From: Natronincola peptidivorans
GTDB taxonomy: Bacteria > Bacillota > Clostridia > Peptostreptococcales > Natronincolaceae
Length of the DNA stretch: 64,000 nt
Assembly (NCBI RefSeq): GCF_900111615.1
Contig: NZ_FOHU01000002.1
Coordinates: 328,469-392,468 of the forward strand
Direction of reading: 5' to 3'
In this document: piece by piece, positions 8,766 to 17,280 of the stretch
Layout of the letters: every line of letters starts with the position of its first letter
Position numbering within the stretch: the first letter of the stretch is position 1
The notes under the pieces: generated by a model
What the model was told of the DNA's origin: nothing
Seen by the model: the letters and a program-made list of their open reading frames with translations, nothing else
The model's database searches: none
Translations under genes and position numbers: made by a program

Positions 8766-9770
8766 CTATTTATGTATAGGAGCGATCATCTCAATAGCTC
8801 GCATCAAACGGGCAAATTTTTCAGGTTTTAGAGACTGGGCACCATCTGATAAAGCACATTCTGGTTGATGGTGCACCTCAATGATGAGACCATCTGCTCC
8901 AACGGCAATAGAAGCTTTTGATAAAGGTTCCACCATAGTCCATTTACCTGTGGCATGGCTGGGGTCAATAATGATAGGCAAATGACTAAGCTCCTTAATT
9001 ACTGGAACCGCACTGATATCCAGAGTATTTCTGGTGTAGGTTTCAAAGGTACGGATACCCCTCTCACAAAGAATTACATTCTGATTTCCTTTAGACATAA
9101 TGTATTCTGCTGACATCAATAGCTCTTCAATCGTGGCGGATAGACCTCTCTTCAACAGGATAGGCTTATTACTTTTTCCAGCCCTTTTCAATAAAGAGAA
9201 GTTCTGCATGTTTCTAGCACCAATTTGAAGGATATCAGTATATTCTTCTACCACATCAAAGGTATCCTGATCCATTACTTCTGTTACAATGGGCATGCCA
9301 GTAGCTTCTTTTGCTTTCTTCAGCAGCTTTAAGCCCTCCTCCTGCATTCCTTGAAAACTGTAGGGAGAGGTTCTAGGCTTGTAGGCACCGCCTCTTAGCA
9401 TTTGAGCACCTTCTTTTTTTACAGCGTGAGCAATAGTCATCAGCTGCTCTTCACTTTCTACAGAGCAGGGGCCTGCCATGATGGTGATATTCCCACCACC
9501 GATTTTAATACCGTCTACTTCAATAATGGTATCCTCAGGATGAAAATGTCTGCTGGCCAGCTTAAATGGATGCTGCACCCTCAATAGCTTATCTACATGT
9601 TCATTGGCCTCAATTTGACTTGGATTAATCCTAGATGTATCCCCTACCAAGCCAAGTAAGCAATAGTTTTCTCCCTGGGACCTGTGAACCTCGCAGCCTA
9701 AACTAATCATCTTTTTTTCGATTTTGTCAATTACCTCCTGTGGTGCTTTGGGTTTCATAACAATAACCAT
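8766..9770 (-). CDS. aroF: DAHP synthase, first gene of pair
   Basis: A 334-residue paralogue of the adjacent DAHP synthase, with the same N-terminal ferredoxin-like domain and all barrel motifs ([36 protein letters not shown]). In Thermotoga-type enzymes this N-terminal domain mediates Tyr or Phe inhibition, so each copy may respond to a different amino acid; that is inference. The gene is preceded by AAGGAGGAA and lies about 50 bases downstream of a transcription attenuator hairpin, which in turn follows an aromatic-rich leader ORF. It is the first structural gene of that transcript. Confidence 0.94.
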   Translation of the reverse strand: MVIVMKPKAPQEVIDKIEKKMISLGCEVHRSQGENYCLLGLVGDTSRINPSQIEANEHVDKLLRVQHPFKLASRHFHPEDTIIEVDGIKIGGGNITIMAGPCSVESEEQLMTIAHAVKKEGAQMLRGGAYKPRTSPYSFQGMQEEGLKLLKKAKEATGMPIVTEVMDQDTFDVVEEYTDILQIGARNMQNFSLLKRAGKSNKPILLKRGLSATIEELLMSAEYIMSKGNQNVILCERGIRTFETYTRNTLDISAVPVIKELSHLPIIIDPSHATGKWTMVEPLSKASIAVGADGLIIEVHHQPECALSDGAQSLKPEKFARLMRAIEMIAPIHK

Positions 9771-9819
9771 AATTTTTTCCTCCTTATTTTTTAAAAAATG
9801 TAAAATTGTTTTATACTAA

Positions 9820-9854
9820 AATAAAAAAGTGGACTCTGTCTAAGAGTCCACTTT
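9820..9854 (-). terminator. Attenuator hairpin in DAHP synthase leader
   Basis: On the minus strand a 12-bp perfect stem (AAAGTGGACTCT, from 9854 to 9843; partner 9837 to 9826) with a 5-base loop is followed by TTTTTTATTTTA. It lies between the leader ORF stop and the aroF ribosome binding site, so it acts in the leader and not at an operon end. An upstream ACTTTA (9866-9861) can pair with TAAAGT (9855-9850), which would break the foot of the terminator and is a candidate antiterminator. Confidence 0.85.
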
Positions 9855-9887
9855 ATTAACTAAAGTTAAAATGGTTGCGGTTATAAA

Positions 9888-10049
9888 CTATACCGGTAGG
9901 TATGATTTATTCATGCTGTATCTTAGAAAGATTTCTTTATATCTATTATTTTTCCATGCAAAATAGCTGGCGCTAAAAAAGTAAAAGCCCCAGTAAAAGT
10001 TAAAATAATAGTTATAAAGTTTTGCAATCTCTCTAGATGTAGATAACAT
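9888..10049 (-). CDS. Aromatic-rich leader peptide of DAHP synthase operon
   Basis: A 53-residue ORF with ATG at 10049-10047, an AAAGGTGA site 5 bases upstream and a TAG stop at 9890-9888. It contains 9 Tyr, 7 Phe and 2 Trp; residues 12-32 (YNYYFNFYWGFYFF onward) have 14 aromatics in 21. It lies between a strong promoter and an attenuator hairpin ahead of the tandem aroF genes. The arrangement fits a leader peptide whose translation senses charged Phe, Tyr and Trp tRNA, as in enterobacterial pheA and trp leaders. A small membrane protein is the alternative, but the composition and place argue for control. Confidence 0.82.
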   Translation of the reverse strand: MLSTSREIAKLYNYYFNFYWGFYFFSASYFAWKNNRYKEIFLRYSMNKSYLPV

Positions 10050-10159
10050 AGTAATCACCTTTCACGAAATATATAATATATAGTGTATGATTTTTGATAA
10101 AATATGCATACATTTTTTAGAAAACTTTAAATTACTAAAATTACTAAATTTTAAGTTAA

Positions 10160-10188
10160 AGTATAATGAAATAAATTAAGCATGTCAA
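10160..10188 (-). promoter_or_regulatory. Promoter of DAHP synthase leader transcript
   Basis: On the minus strand TTGACA (10188-10183) and TATACT (10165-10160) are 17 bp apart, an almost perfect promoter. Transcription starts near 10153, giving about 100 bases before the leader ORF. It diverges from the trp promoter, whose -35 lies 60 bp away. Confidence 0.82.
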
Positions 10189-10247
10189 TAAGAAATTTTT
10201 TTAACTGCACCTAAAAAATTTTAAACAGAAAAATCTGAAAATTTTTC

Positions 10248-10276
10248 TTGACAGATGATGAAATACGTATTAAAAT
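10248..10276 (+). promoter_or_regulatory. Promoter of trp operon
   Basis: TTGACA at 10248-10253 and TAAAAT at 10271-10276, spacer 17 bp, just upstream of the Trp T-box leader. Divergent from the DAHP synthase promoter. Confidence 0.78.
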
Positions 10277-10299
10277 TTAAAAAAATCTATAGTTACAAT

Positions 10300-10580
10300 A
10301 ATTCTAGGATTGGAAAGAGTAAATAAGTTCTTAAGCGAAAGCGAGTCGGGGACGGTGGAAGCCTGATGTGGATAGACTTATTGAATGGTTCCATGAGAAG
10401 CAGTGGGAAATCCTTTGAGAGTATCACTTGACGTAGGTCTCACGTTATAGAGACAGGATATCGAAATAGCAATAAGACTATTTCCGTATCTGAAAGAGTG
10501 AGATGGTAACTACCATCTAAGATAGGTGGCAACACGGAGTGATAACATTTCGTCCTAAAGAGGGATAGAAGTGTTTTTTT
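10300..10580 (+). promoter_or_regulatory. Trp T-box leader, specifier TGG, with terminator
   Basis: A complete T-box leader controlling the trp operon. Stem I helices GGAA/TTCC and AATAAGT/ACTTATT enclose the specifier loop, with AGAGTA on the 5' side and GAA-TGG on the 3' side; TGG (Trp) is at 10386-10388. AGGTGGCAACACGG is at 10524-10537; its TGGC bulge matches a GCCA tRNA end, fitting the discriminator G of bacterial tRNA-Trp. The terminator stem (10544-10556 with 10561-10574) is followed by a T run. A 7-bp Stem III-like hairpin (AGATGGT/ACCATCT) precedes the T-box sequence. Confidence 0.93.
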
Positions 10581-10591
10581 ATTTCTCTTTT

Positions 10592-10694
10592 TTCAGAAAG
10601 GTCGTCTATTACTGGTAGTAATACATCTAATGTGGGTGGCAACACGGAATGTAGAGCATTTCGTCCCTGGTTTTAGGGATGAAGTGCTTTTTTT
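10592..10694 (+). promoter_or_regulatory. Second T-box antiterminator/terminator without Stem I
   Basis: Directly after the first Trp terminator comes a second short module: a hairpin (TATTACT/AGTAATA), a second GGGTGGCAACACGG at 10634-10647 with the same TGGC bulge, and a 14-bp terminator stem (10655-10668 with 10675-10688) with seven T. There is no room for a Stem I or specifier loop. It is a partial tandem duplication, so one specifier may serve two consecutive termination decisions. Confidence 0.85.
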
Positions 10695-10734
10695 GTTTTA
10701 TTTTTTAATTTTACTTATTTAAGGAGGAAAAACT

Positions 10735-12219
10735 ATGATTTATCCATCGCTTCAGCAGTTTCAACAATTAAGAAGCAGCTATAAAATGATACCCATTTCT
10801 ATGGAGATAGAGGGAGATACAGAAACCCCCATCACCCTATTTAGAAAGCTTTGTCAAAATGGCAATAGCTATTTACTGGAAAGTGTAGAGAGTGGAGAAA
10901 AACGGGGAAGATATTCCTTCATCGGGAGAAATCCATTGATGACAATAAAGGGCTATGGTGATGAGGCGGTTATTCAGTATGAAGATGAGCTATCTACTGA
11001 AAAAGGTGATTTGCTAAAAATAGTAAAGGAGCTTATGAAGGCCTACAAGGCCCCTTATATGGAAAAACTCCCCATCTTTACAGGAGGAGCTGTGGGTTAC
11101 ATAGCCTATGATGTTATAAGAAACTATGAGAAGCTGCCCCATATCAATGTAGATGACCTTCAAGTGCCTGATATTCATCTCTTGATTACTGAGGAGGTAA
11201 TTGTATACGACCACGTAACACAAAAAATTACCATTATCGTAAATGTATTGCATAAGGAGGAAGATACCAAAAGCTATACAGAGGCAATAGAAAAGCTAAA
11301 GGAGATACAAAGAGAGATCTATAAAAATTCCCATCGACTTTACCTACAGCAGATGGAAGCTACTACCTCCATAGAATATGCCAGTAATGAAACGAAGGAA
11401 AGCTATATGGCCAAGGTTAAAAAGGCGAAGGAATACATCAGAAACGGAGACATTTTTCAGGTGGTACTTTCTCAACGACTGCAGGTGGAAACCAATCTAG
11501 ATCCTTTCCAGGTATATAGGAATCTAAGAAGTGTCAGCCCTTCTCCCTATTTATTCTATATAGATTTTGGAGAATATCAGGTGGCAGGCTCATCACCAGA
11601 GCTCCTCATCAAGGTGGAGGGAGACAGTCTGGAGACTTGTCCAATAGCAGGCACCAGGAAAAGAGGTAAAACAGCAGAGGAGGACCATCGGCTGGCAAGA
11701 GAGCTAATCAAAAACGAGAAGGAGCAGGCAGAGCATTTGATGCTGGTGGATTTAGCAAGAAATGATATCGGAAGAATTGCTGAATTTGGCAGTGTAGAGG
11801 TTAGTAATTACATGGAAATATGTATGTATTCTCATGTGATGCATATCGTCTCCAATGTTATAGGAAAGCTGCAGAAAAAATTTGATATGTATGATGCTCT
11901 TATCTCCTGCTTGCCAGCAGGCACCCTATCAGGAGCACCAAAGGTGAGGGCAATGGAGATTATTGATGAGCTGGAGAATAGAAAACGGGGCATCTATGGC
12001 GGTGCGGTAGGCTACTTTGGATTCAACGGCAACATGGACACCTGCATTGCCATTAGAACCATATTGTTTAAGGATAAAAAAGCCTATCTACAGGCAGGGG
12101 CAGGAATCGTAGCAGATTCTGACCCAGAGGCGGAGTATAAAGAAACCTTAAGAAAGCTAAAGGGTTTGATGGAAACTATAGAAATAACTGAAGAAATAGC
12201 AAAGGAGGGAGTAAGTTGA
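10735..12219 (+). CDS. trpE: Anthranilate synthase component I
   Basis: A 494-residue enzyme converting chorismate to anthranilate with ammonia or with TrpG. The tryptophan feedback motif LLESVES is at residues 47-53. The chorismate-binding core includes PLLIKVEG-type PELLIKVEGD, CPIAGTRKRG, SGAPKVRAMEII and the C-terminal GGAVGYFGFNGNMDTCIAIRT. ATG 10735 follows AAGGAGG by 6 bases and is the first gene after the double T-box. It overlaps trpG by 4 bases. Expected to be both transcriptionally (T-box) and allosterically controlled by Trp. Confidence 0.97.
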   Translation: MIYPSLQQFQQLRSSYKMIPISMEIEGDTETPITLFRKLCQNGNSYLLESVESGEKRGRYSFIGRNPLMTIKGYGDEAVIQYEDELSTEKGDLLKIVKELMKAYKAPYMEKLPIFTGGAVGYIAYDVIRNYEKLPHINVDDLQVPDIHLLITEEVIVYDHVTQKITIIVNVLHKEEDTKSYTEAIEKLKEIQREIYKNSHRLYLQQMEATTSIEYASNETKESYMAKVKKAKEYIRNGDIFQVVLSQRLQVETNLDPFQVYRNLRSVSPSPYLFYIDFGEYQVAGSSPELLIKVEGDSLETCPIAGTRKRGKTAEEDHRLARELIKNEKEQAEHLMLVDLARNDIGRIAEFGSVEVSNYMEICMYSHVMHIVSNVIGKLQKKFDMYDALISCLPAGTLSGAPKVRAMEIIDELENRKRGIYGGAVGYFGFNGNMDTCIAIRTILFKDKKAYLQAGAGIVADSDPEAEYKETLRKLKGLMETIEITEEIAKEGVS

Positions 12220-12797
12220 TTATTATTATTGATAATTATGATTCCTTTACCTATAACCTCTACCAGTATATTGGAGAAATAAATCCAGAGGTAGCTGTTT
12301 ATAGAAATGATGCAATAAGCTTAGAGGAACTGAAAAAAATGGATATCTCTCACATCATTATTTCTCCTGGCCCGGGATTTCCAAAGGAGGCGGGGATATC
12401 TCTAGAGGTTATTAAAGAATTGGGAAGAAAGATTCCTATTCTGGGCATCTGTTTAGGACATCAGGCCATAGGGGAGGTTTTTGGAGGTAGGGTGGTTCAT
12501 GGCCAGGAAATGGTCCATGGTAAGACCTCTATGATTCAGCATAATGGTAAAAATATCTTTGCAGAGGTGGCAACTCCAGTAAAGGCCACAAGATATCATT
12601 CTCTTGTGGTGGAAAAAGAGAGTGTACCACAGGTCCTAAGGATTACAGCAGAAGGACCAGAGGGAGAGATTATGGGACTGCAGCATAGAAAATATCCGAT
12701 ATTTGGTGTACAGTTTCATCCAGAATCCATAGCAACAGAGGAAGGTAAAAAAATTCTACAAAATTTTTTAAAGATAGAGGGAGGTGAAAAAGCATGA
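12216..12797 (+). CDS. trpG: Anthranilate synthase component II (glutamine amidotransferase)
   Basis: A 193-residue class I glutamine amidotransferase that feeds ammonia to TrpE. Motifs are DNYDSFTYNL, SPGPGFP, GICLGHQ with nucleophile Cys79, and FGVQFHPES with the His-Glu pair. The start is TTG at 12216, inside the TTGA overlap with the trpE stop, 7 bases after AGGAGG. A separate small TrpG, not fused to TrpD or TrpE. It may also serve para-aminobenzoate synthesis, as in some Firmicutes, though no pab genes are visible. Confidence 0.96.
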   Translation: MIIIIDNYDSFTYNLYQYIGEINPEVAVYRNDAISLEELKKMDISHIIISPGPGFPKEAGISLEVIKELGRKIPILGICLGHQAIGEVFGGRVVHGQEMVHGKTSMIQHNGKNIFAEVATPVKATRYHSLVVEKESVPQVLRITAEGPEGEIMGLQHRKYPIFGVQFHPESIATEEGKKILQNFLKIEGGEKA

Positions 12798-13813
12798 TTC
12801 AATATGCCATTGACAAGATAATTCGGAGACAGCATTTAACAGAGACGGAGATGATTCATGTAATGAATAATGTCATGGAGGGTAAGGCTACCCCCTCACA
12901 AATCGGAGGCTTTTTAACTGCCCTTAGGATGAAGGGAGAGACAGTTGAGGAGATTACAGGCAGTGCTAAGGTAATGCGACATAAAGCCGCTAAAGTAAAG
13001 ATCAATCAGCTATATGCTATTGATACCTGTGGAACCGGCGGAGATAAAGCCAATACCTTCAATGTTTCAACGGCAGTGGCTTTTATAGCAGCTGCGGCAG
13101 GGGTAACGGTGGTGAAGCACGGAAATCGCTCTGTCTCTAGCAAATGCGGCAGTGCAGATGTATTGGAGCAGCTAGGAGTAAACATTCAGTTAAGTCCTGA
13201 GGCAGTACAAAAAACTGTAGAAGAAGCCAATATTGGCTTTATGTTTGCCCCTAATTTTCATCAAGCCATGAAGCATGCTGTAGTACCTAGAAAAGAGCTG
13301 GGAGTCAGGACGATTTTTAATATCCTAGGACCTTTAACCAATCCTGCCAGCGTACAGGGTCAGGTGCTGGGGGTTTTTGATCCTAGCTTGACAGAGGTAA
13401 TGGCGGAGGTGCTAAGGGAACTAGGTGTAGATAGAGCAATGGTGGTCCATGGATTAGATGGATTAGACGAAATCACCACCACCACAAGGACTAAAGTAAG
13501 TGAGTTGAAGGAGAAGAAAGTAAAAACTTATTACTTAGAACCCCAAAGATTTCATATTCCTCTTGCCTCTATAGAAGAGCTGCGAGGGGGAGATGCAGAA
13601 GAGAATGCAGCAATTATTTTGGGCATATTGCAAGGAGAGAAAGGCGGCAAACGGGATATCGTCCTTATGAATGCTGGGGCCGCCATCTATGTTGGAAAAC
13701 AGGCAAGCTCCCTAGAAGAAGGTATTCATAAAGCAGTGGAAATTATTGACATGGGCTTAGCCTTAGAAAAACTAAACCAGTTAATCCATCTAAGCCAGGA
13801 GATGCGAGTATGA
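12794..13813 (+). CDS. trpD: Anthranilate phosphoribosyltransferase
   Basis: A 339-residue enzyme joining anthranilate to phosphoribosyl pyrophosphate. The PRPP loop CGTGGDKANTFNVST, the following VVKHGNRSVSSKCGSADVLE and the anthranilate-site VPRKELGVRTIFNILGPL are all present. The start ATG overlaps the trpG stop in ATGA and is preceded by GGGAGGTGA. Normal length for the family. Confidence 0.97.
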   Translation: MIQYAIDKIIRRQHLTETEMIHVMNNVMEGKATPSQIGGFLTALRMKGETVEEITGSAKVMRHKAAKVKINQLYAIDTCGTGGDKANTFNVSTAVAFIAAAAGVTVVKHGNRSVSSKCGSADVLEQLGVNIQLSPEAVQKTVEEANIGFMFAPNFHQAMKHAVVPRKELGVRTIFNILGPLTNPASVQGQVLGVFDPSLTEVMAEVLRELGVDRAMVVHGLDGLDEITTTTRTKVSELKEKKVKTYYLEPQRFHIPLASIEELRGGDAEENAAIILGILQGEKGGKRDIVLMNAGAAIYVGKQASSLEEGIHKAVEIIDMGLALEKLNQLIHLSQEMRV

Positions 13814-14592
13814 TTTTAGATAAAATAGTAGCTTATAAAAAAAAGAAGGTGGCGGAAGAAAAAGAAGACTTAAATATCTCCAGTATTTTAACAGAAATCC
13901 AGGAGGTAGAAGTACCTAGAGATTTTAAGAAAGTCCTTAGACAAAATTCTCAACTAAGCATTATTGCAGAAATAAAAAAAGCTTCTCCTTCAAAGGGAGT
14001 TATAAAAGAGGATTTTGATCCCGTGGAGATGGCGGTTATTTATGAAAAAAACAAGGTGGAGGCAATATCTGTGTTGACGGAGGATAAGTTTTTCCAAGGT
14101 AACAACGAATACCTAAGGCAGGTAAGGAAAATAACCACTGTACCTCTTTTGAGAAAGGATTTTATTATTGAGGAATATCAGATCTATCAATCCAAGCTGC
14201 TGGGGGCAGATGCTATTCTTTTAATAGCTGCTATATTAACAAAAAACCAGCTAATAGCCTTTCAAAAAACTGCAAAAGAAATCCGTCTTGCCTGCTTAGT
14301 GGAGGTCCATAGCCAGCAGGAATTGGAGATGGTTCTAGAAACGGAGGCAGAAATCATCGGTATCAATAACAGGAATCTTAATACCTTTGAAACCAACCTC
14401 AAAACAACAGAAAAGCTCATTCATGCTATCCCCAGAGAAAAAATTATCATCAGTGAAAGCGGTATTCATCATTCAGGAGACATGGAATTTTTACAGGAAT
14501 TAGGAGTAAATGGAGTGTTGATAGGTGAAGGGTTAATGAAGGCAGCTTCTATAGAGGGAAAAATTCAGGAGCTTAGGGGGGTGTCTCTATGA
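13810..14592 (+). CDS. trpC: Indole-3-glycerol phosphate synthase
   Basis: A 260-residue TIM-barrel enzyme that closes the indole ring. Catalytic motifs are IIAEIKKASPSKG, LLRKDFIIEEYQIYQS, LVEVHSQQEL, IGINNRNL and ISESGI. It is separate from trpF, unlike the enterobacterial fusion. ATGA overlap with trpD, with AGGAGATG just upstream. Normal length. Confidence 0.97.
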   Translation: MILDKIVAYKKKKVAEEKEDLNISSILTEIQEVEVPRDFKKVLRQNSQLSIIAEIKKASPSKGVIKEDFDPVEMAVIYEKNKVEAISVLTEDKFFQGNNEYLRQVRKITTVPLLRKDFIIEEYQIYQSKLLGADAILLIAAILTKNQLIAFQKTAKEIRLACLVEVHSQQELEMVLETEAEIIGINNRNLNTFETNLKTTEKLIHAIPREKIIISESGIHHSGDMEFLQELGVNGVLIGEGLMKAASIEGKIQELRGVSL

Positions 14593-15191
14593 TCAGGGTG
14601 AAAATATGCGGATTAACAAGGGAAGAGGATATAGACTACGCCAATAAAGTAATGCCGGATTATGTAGGCTTTGTTTTTGCAGACAGTAAGAGACAGGTTA
14701 CTGTCGAAAGAGCAAAGGAGCTTACAGAAAAACTGGACAAAAGAATAAGAAAAGTAGGGGTTTTTGTTAATGCTCCAATAGAAGCTGTAAAAATAACTGC
14801 TGAGAGATGCAAACTAGATATATTACAATTTCATGGGGAAGAAAAGCCAGAAGAATTAAAAGATGTTTCTCAAGAAATATGGAAATCCTTTAGAATCAAG
14901 AATGTAGACAGTTTCAAGGAATTAAATCATTACAAGGTGGATGGCTATCTACTGGATACCTATGTAAAGGGAGAAATGGGAGGAACAGGCAAGGCTTTTG
15001 ATTGGAATATTCCCACCAGTGAAATTAAGGATAAATACATTATATTAGCAGGAGGCCTGACCCCAGAAAATGTAGAGGAAGCAATTAAAAAAATCCGTCC
15101 TAATGTGGTGGACATTAGCAGTGGAGTAGAAAGCAACGGCCTAAAAGACTTAAAGAAAATGAAAGAATTTATAGAAAGGGTGAGAAAATAA
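14589..15191 (+). CDS. trpF: Phosphoribosylanthranilate isomerase
   Basis: A 200-residue TIM-barrel isomerase acting on phosphoribosylanthranilate. [12 protein letters not shown] holds the catalytic Cys, [14 protein letters not shown] follows, and the C-terminal phosphate site VDISSGVES is present. ATGA overlap with trpC; its TAA stop overlaps the trpB ATG by one base. Slightly shorter than the typical 205-210 residues but complete in motifs. Confidence 0.96.
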   Translation: MIRVKICGLTREEDIDYANKVMPDYVGFVFADSKRQVTVERAKELTEKLDKRIRKVGVFVNAPIEAVKITAERCKLDILQFHGEEKPEELKDVSQEIWKSFRIKNVDSFKELNHYKVDGYLLDTYVKGEMGGTGKAFDWNIPTSEIKDKYIILAGGLTPENVEEAIKKIRPNVVDISSGVESNGLKDLKKMKEFIERVRK

Positions 15192-16393
15192 TGATAGCAG
15201 TAAAGGAACTACCTAAAAAGTTTGGAGAATTTGGCGGACAGTTTGTACCAGAAACCTTAATGAATGCCTTAATAGAGCTGGAGAGAGAATTCATTGAAGC
15301 TAGGGAAGATAATGATTTTCAACAAAACTATAAATACTATGTGAAGGAATACTCTGGAAGGCCTACCCCTTTATACTATGCAGAAAACCTTACAAACAAG
15401 CTGGGGGGAGGAAAAATATACTTAAAGAGAGAGGATTTAAATCATACAGGAGCCCATAAGATTAACAATGTCATTGGGCAGGTGCTTTTGGCAAGAAAGA
15501 TGGGAAAGAAAAGAATTATTGCTGAGACAGGGGCTGGCCAGCATGGAGTGGCGACTGCCACCATTTGTGCTATGTTTGATCTCCACTGCGAAGTATATAT
15601 GGGGCAGGAGGATATGGAAAGACAGGCCTTAAATGTATTTAAAATGGAGATGCTGGGGGCAAAGGTGAATCCTGTCACCTCTGGAACAGGAACCCTAAAG
15701 GATGCCACCAATGAAGCCATCCGAGATTGGGTAGCCAAAGTAGAAGATACCTTCTATGTCATTGGCTCTGTAGTAGGACCTCATCCTTATCCCACCATGG
15801 TAAGGGATTTTCAAAGAATTATAGGAGATGAAGTTAAGGAACAAATCCTCCAAAAAGAGGGACGCTTACCAGATTATTTAGTGGCCTGTGTTGGTGGCGG
15901 CAGTAATGCTATGGGGTTATTTTATCCTTTTATTGATAACAAAGAAATAAAAATATATGGCGTTGAAGCAGCGGGCTTAGGTGTAGATACCAACAAACAT
16001 GCAGCCACTATCACCAAAGGAAGCATGGGGGTTATTCATGGTATGATGACCTATTTATTACAGGATGACAATGGTCAAATCATGCCGGTGCACTCTATCT
16101 CAGCTGGTTTAGATTATCCCGGCATAGGTCCGGAGCATGCTTATTATCACAAGATTGGCAGGGTTCAATACCAAGGGGTAACGGATAAAGAGGCAGTAGA
16201 AGCCTTTCAATACCTAACAAGGCTAGAGGGGATTATACCAGCCTTGGAAAGCTCTCATGCTATCGCCTATCTAATGAAGCTGGCAGTCAATACCAGAAAA
16301 GAAGATATCATCATTGTTAATCTATCTGGTAGAGGGGATAAAGATATTCATACCATAAGAAAAGTGTTAGGAGGACAAGGAAATGAAGAGTAG
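15191..16393 (+). CDS. trpB: Tryptophan synthase beta chain
   Basis: A 400-residue PLP enzyme that joins indole and serine, partner of TrpA. The PLP lysine is Lys90 in HTGAHKIN, the phosphate loop is VGGGSNAMG, and the terminal NLSGRGDKD is intact. The N-terminal [13 protein letters not shown] marks the TrpB1 type that works with TrpA. TAATG overlap with trpF. An 11-base overlap with trpA suggests coupled synthesis of the two chains. Confidence 0.97.
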   Translation: MIAVKELPKKFGEFGGQFVPETLMNALIELEREFIEAREDNDFQQNYKYYVKEYSGRPTPLYYAENLTNKLGGGKIYLKREDLNHTGAHKINNVIGQVLLARKMGKKRIIAETGAGQHGVATATICAMFDLHCEVYMGQEDMERQALNVFKMEMLGAKVNPVTSGTGTLKDATNEAIRDWVAKVEDTFYVIGSVVGPHPYPTMVRDFQRIIGDEVKEQILQKEGRLPDYLVACVGGGSNAMGLFYPFIDNKEIKIYGVEAAGLGVDTNKHAATITKGSMGVIHGMMTYLLQDDNGQIMPVHSISAGLDYPGIGPEHAYYHKIGRVQYQGVTDKEAVEAFQYLTRLEGIIPALESSHAIAYLMKLAVNTRKEDIIIVNLSGRGDKDIHTIRKVLGGQGNEE

Positions 16394-17183
16394 AATAACC
16401 AAAAGGTTTGAGTTGCTGCAAGCAAAGCAGGAGAAAGCCCTTATTACCTATATTACCGCTGGCGACCCAGATTTAAATACCACCCAGCAATTGGTATTGG
16501 AAATGGAAAAAGCCGGAGCAGATATTATTGAGCTAGGCATACCTTATTCTGATCCATTGGCAGATGGACCTGTGATACAAAGAGCCTCTCAAAGAGCTTT
16601 AGCGGGGGGAGCCAACATTGATACAATCTTTCAGCTGGTGGAAAGCATCAGAAGAGATACAGAGATTCCTCTTGTATTTCTAGTCTATTTTAACTGTGTT
16701 TTCAAATATGGCTTGGAGAGATTTTTAAATAAATGCCATCGTAAAGGAATAGATGGTTTAGTGATTCCAGATCTACCTTTAGAGGAGAGAAGTGAGCTGC
16801 AGAACATGATGCAGCAGTATGCCATTGATTTGATTCCTTTGGTGGCCCCTACCTCAGAAGAGAGAATCAAAAAAATTGTTGCCAATGCCAGTGGATTTGT
16901 TTATTGTGTATCTTCTATGGGGGTAACAGGAAAAAGAAATAGTTTTGATGTAGATTTAGCAGGATTTGTAGACAAAGTGAAGAAACATACAAATATACCA
17001 GCAGCTTTAGGCTTTGGAATATCCACTCCAGAAACGGTAGAAAAATTGAAAAACCAATGTGATGGTTTGATTGTAGGAAGTGCCATCATAGAAAAGATAG
17101 AAGAAGGACTAAAGGACAATACTATTACGGAAAATGTTTGCAGTTTTGTGAAAAAATTAGATGAAGCCAAAAACATTGCTTGA
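16383..17183 (+). CDS. trpA: Tryptophan synthase alpha chain
   Basis: A 266-residue TIM-barrel subunit that releases indole from indole-3-glycerol phosphate and passes it to TrpB. Catalytic Glu50 ([15 protein letters not shown]) and Asp61 are present, as are the [10 protein letters not shown] and LGFGIS phosphate-site loops. It starts inside trpB, after GGAGG. The 97-base gap before tyrA has no terminator or T-box, so transcription probably continues into the next genes. Confidence 0.97.
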   Translation: MKSRITKRFELLQAKQEKALITYITAGDPDLNTTQQLVLEMEKAGADIIELGIPYSDPLADGPVIQRASQRALAGGANIDTIFQLVESIRRDTEIPLVFLVYFNCVFKYGLERFLNKCHRKGIDGLVIPDLPLEERSELQNMMQQYAIDLIPLVAPTSEERIKKIVANASGFVYCVSSMGVTGKRNSFDVDLAGFVDKVKKHTNIPAALGFGISTPETVEKLKNQCDGLIVGSAIIEKIEEGLKDNTITENVCSFVKKLDEAKNIA

Positions 17184-17280
17184 CAAGTGGCAAAATATTC
17201 AGTAAAGTAGTTAATTAAAAATGAAGTATTTTAATAATAAATAATTACTTGAAAAGGTAAGGGTAAAGGAGAGGAAGAAG

